Origin: Bryobacter aggregatus MPL3
GTDB taxonomy: Bacteria; Acidobacteriota; Terriglobia; Bryobacterales; Bryobacteraceae
NCBI RefSeq assembly: GCF_000702445.1
Contig: NZ_JNIF01000003.1
Location: forward strand, 992,001 to 1,056,000
Direction of reading: 5' to 3'
DNA: 64,000 nt
A program made the translations under genes and the position numbers. The first letter of the stretch is position 1. Each line of letters begins with the position of its first letter. A model generated the notes under the pieces. It worked only from the letters and a program-made list of their open reading frames with translations, was not told the origin of the DNA and made no database searches. Positions 62,419 through 64,000 of the stretch are shown in pieces.

Positions 62419-63465
62419 ATGAAATACCGTGTTCTCGGCAATTCAGGATTGAAGGTATCAGAGCTGTGCCTCGGCACCGGTACCTTCGGCGGCGGCAACG
62501 AGTTCTTCAAAGCGTGGGGTTCCACTGGCGTCGAGGAAGCCAGAAAGTTGATCGGGCTGTGCCTGGACGCAGGAATGAATCTTTTCGACACCGCCGACAT
62601 TTATTCTGACGGTTTGGCAGAAGAAGTCTTTGGCGAAGCCATTGAAGGCAAGCGAAACGACCTGCTGATTTCCACTAAAGCCACTTTCCGCACCGGTAAG
62701 GGTCCGAACGATGTCGGCTCTTCGCGCTACCACTTGATCCAGGCTTGCGAAAACAGCCTGCGCCGCCTGCGGACCGACCATATCGACATTTACCACCTGC
62801 ACGGCTTCGACGCGCTGACGCCTGTAGAAGAAGCACTCTCGGCCCTCGACACCCTGGTGCGCAGTGGCAAGGTCCGCTACATTGCCTGCTCCAACTTCTC
62901 CGGCTGGCACCTCATGAAGTCGCTCTCCGTTTCTGAACGCTATGGATGGTCTAAATATGTCGCGCACCAGGTCTACTATTCGCTCATTGGCCGCGACTAC
63001 GAGACAGAATTGATGCCGCTCGCAGTCGATCAGAAGATTGGAGCGCTCATCTGGAGTCCGCTGGGCTGGGGAAGACTCACCGGCAAGATCCGGCGCGGCC
63101 AACCGCCACCCGACAGCGCCCGGTTGAAGGTGACGGCCGAAAAGAGTCCGCCAGTGGCCGACGAACACATCTATCGGGTCGTCGATGCGATCGACGAGGT
63201 GGCCAAGGAGAACGGGAAAACAGTATCGCAGATCGCCTTGAATTGGCTCCTGCGCAAGCCGACCGTTTCCTCTGTCATCATTGGCGCACGCAATGAAGAG
63301 CAACTCCGGCAGAATCTCGCTGCTGCCGAGTTCGAACTGACACCGGAACAGGTGCAGAAGCTCGATGCGGCCAGCGAACAGGCCATCCCTTATCCGTATT
63401 GGCACCAGCGGCAGTTCCAGGAACGGAATCCGCTGCCGCCCAGCTACGTGCCAGAGGGAGACTGA
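62419..63465 (+). CDS. Aldo/keto reductase
   Basis: The protein has 348 residues and the AKR TIM barrel with tetrad Asp57 (LFDTADIY), Tyr62, Lys87 (ISTKATF) and His128 (IYHLHGFD), plus the NADPH-binding GARNEEQL near the C-terminus. It should reduce aldehydes or ketones. I start it at ATG 62419 (GGAGAATG upstream) rather than 62278, since the N-terminal extension shows no family similarity. The GNAT gene follows eight bases on. Confidence 0.9.
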   Translation: MKYRVLGNSGLKVSELCLGTGTFGGGNEFFKAWGSTGVEEARKLIGLCLDAGMNLFDTADIYSDGLAEEVFGEAIEGKRNDLLISTKATFRTGKGPNDVGSSRYHLIQACENSLRRLRTDHIDIYHLHGFDALTPVEEALSALDTLVRSGKVRYIACSNFSGWHLMKSLSVSERYGWSKYVAHQVYYSLIGRDYETELMPLAVDQKIGALIWSPLGWGRLTGKIRRGQPPPDSARLKVTAEKSPPVADEHIYRVVDAIDEVAKENGKTVSQIALNWLLRKPTVSSVIIGARNEEQLRQNLAAAEFELTPEQVQKLDAASEQAIPYPYWHQRQFQERNPLPPSYVPEGD

Positions 63466-63472
63466 TCTTCCG

Positions 63473-63916
63473 ATGATTCCCCGGACGGATGTGGAGCCAA
63501 TGCGCGACGGCAACTTGCAGTTGGAATTGCTCGACGTTGCTCCGCATCCCGTCCATCATGTCCCCACCTACCACTTCCGAATGACAGACGCGATCACAGG
63601 CGAGGAGTTCGGCAGTATCCGGTTGCGCGTGGGCTCCACCCGTCATATCGAGATGTTTGCCGGGCACATTGGCTATGCCGTGCACGAAGCACATCGCGGT
63701 CATCGCTATGCGAGCAGGGCGGTGCGGCTATTGTTGCCGCTGGCACGTAGACTTGGACTCCAACCGCTTTGGATCACCTGCGACCCGGAGAATCTCGCTT
63801 CGCGGCGCAGTCTCGAACTGGCCGGCGCCGAGTTTGTCGAGATCGTCGATGTGCCGGAAGACTGCGTGATCTTCCAGTCCGGGCATCCGCGCAAGTGCCG
63901 CTACCGCCTTGCTTGA
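63473..63916 (+). CDS. GNAT-family N-acetyltransferase
   Basis: This 147-residue GNAT has the acetyl-CoA-binding region around GYAVHEAHRGHRYASRAV (motif A, with RGHRYA) and the following LGLQPLWITCDPENLASRRSLELAGAEFV (motif B). The substrate is unknown. It begins eight bases after the aldo/keto reductase stop and is probably in the same transcript. Confidence 0.85.
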   Translation: MIPRTDVEPMRDGNLQLELLDVAPHPVHHVPTYHFRMTDAITGEEFGSIRLRVGSTRHIEMFAGHIGYAVHEAHRGHRYASRAVRLLLPLARRLGLQPLWITCDPENLASRRSLELAGAEFVEIVDVPEDCVIFQSGHPRKCRYRLA

Positions 63917-63917
63917 G

Positions 63918-64000
63918 TCAGAGTTTTTTGCCGCTGACGAGTGTGAACAGCCAGGCAAGGACGGCCCAGACACCGGGAAGCGCAGTCAGCAGGATGGAGA
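63918..64000 (-). CDS. C-terminal end of a membrane protein (partial)
   Basis: A minus-strand frame with a stop at 63918-63920 runs into the right window edge. Its 27 visible residues are hydrophobic (LLTALPGVWAVLAWLFTLV) and end with SGKKL. This is the end of a membrane helix plus a short basic tail. It cannot be identified further. Confidence 0.45.
   Translation of the reverse strand, partial: SILLTALPGVWAVLAWLFTLVSGKKL

Noticed and set aside
1-64000. CRISPR arrays, phage or plasmid genes, rRNA
   Set aside because: No regularly spaced direct repeats, structural phage genes, replication genes or rRNA segments were seen when reading both strands.

Overview
The window looks like a chromosomal segment of an Acidobacteriota bacterium, most likely of the Bryobacteraceae/Solibacter type. 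This is inferred from three very large TonB-dependent receptors with N-terminal carboxypeptidase-regulatory-like domains (Oar-like), a DUF6152 protein next to DUF6644-like membrane proteins, an ECF sigma factor of the type paired with a TPR-bearing Ser/Thr kinase, and bacillithiol-type genes. No plasmid or phage backbone, rRNA operon or CRISPR array was seen. Two tRNA genes are present.

Layout. 1-7087 (+): rhomboid tail, a BshB1-like deacetylase with altered metal ligands, tadA, then rimP-nusA-infB-DUF503 headed by a hairpin with a U-tract. 7084-14966 (-): a complete chemotaxis operon read cheW-cheA-cheR-cheD-cheY-cheX-like-cheB-TonB-C protein-MCP, with a possible sigma-28 promoter upstream. 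The receptor lacks HAMP and ends in a CheR/CheB tether. 15132-20503: small membrane proteins, DUF6152, a secreted protein, an Rrf2 regulator, a rhodanese and a TlpA-like thioredoxin-fold protein, with two related inverted-repeat operator candidates. 20623-29280: two TonB receptors flanking a sarcosine-oxidase-like flavoenzyme and a secreted GDPD. 29440-31581: a DeoR regulator with a deoO-like operator and an L-arabinokinase-like GHMP kinase. 31638-34268: tRNA-Leu(GAG)-secG, and a divergent phosphofructokinase with PPi-type residues followed by a methyltransferase. 34272-40920: SDR, OpgC-like acyltransferase, GDYXXLXY/DUF2157 pair, tandem CPBP proteases and a lipoprotein. 40967-47011: tRNA-Val, a GT4, gluQ, a Ser/Thr kinase with its ECF sigma factor, and an esterase. 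46998-56268: cell-surface sugar genes (GT39-like transferase, rfbF-rfbG-rfbH, GT2, then on the other strand an SDR and a ThDP enzyme), split by a decayed IS5-family transposase. 56331-64000: small hypotheticals, a SUMF1-domain protein, a third TonB receptor, an aldo/keto reductase, a GNAT enzyme and the tail of a membrane protein.

The strongest candidate for a less-described system is 48650-56268. The rfbFGH set makes the CDP-4-keto-3,6-dideoxyhexose precursor. A carboligase-like ThDP enzyme and an SDR beside it suggest a yersiniose-like branched-chain 3,6-dideoxy sugar, attached by the local glycosyltransferases. Other points worth attention are the metal-site-degenerate BshB1 homologue, the stand-alone arabinokinase-like kinase under DeoR control, and the shared Rrf2-type operators. 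All family assignments are from reading the translated sequence; no database search was run.
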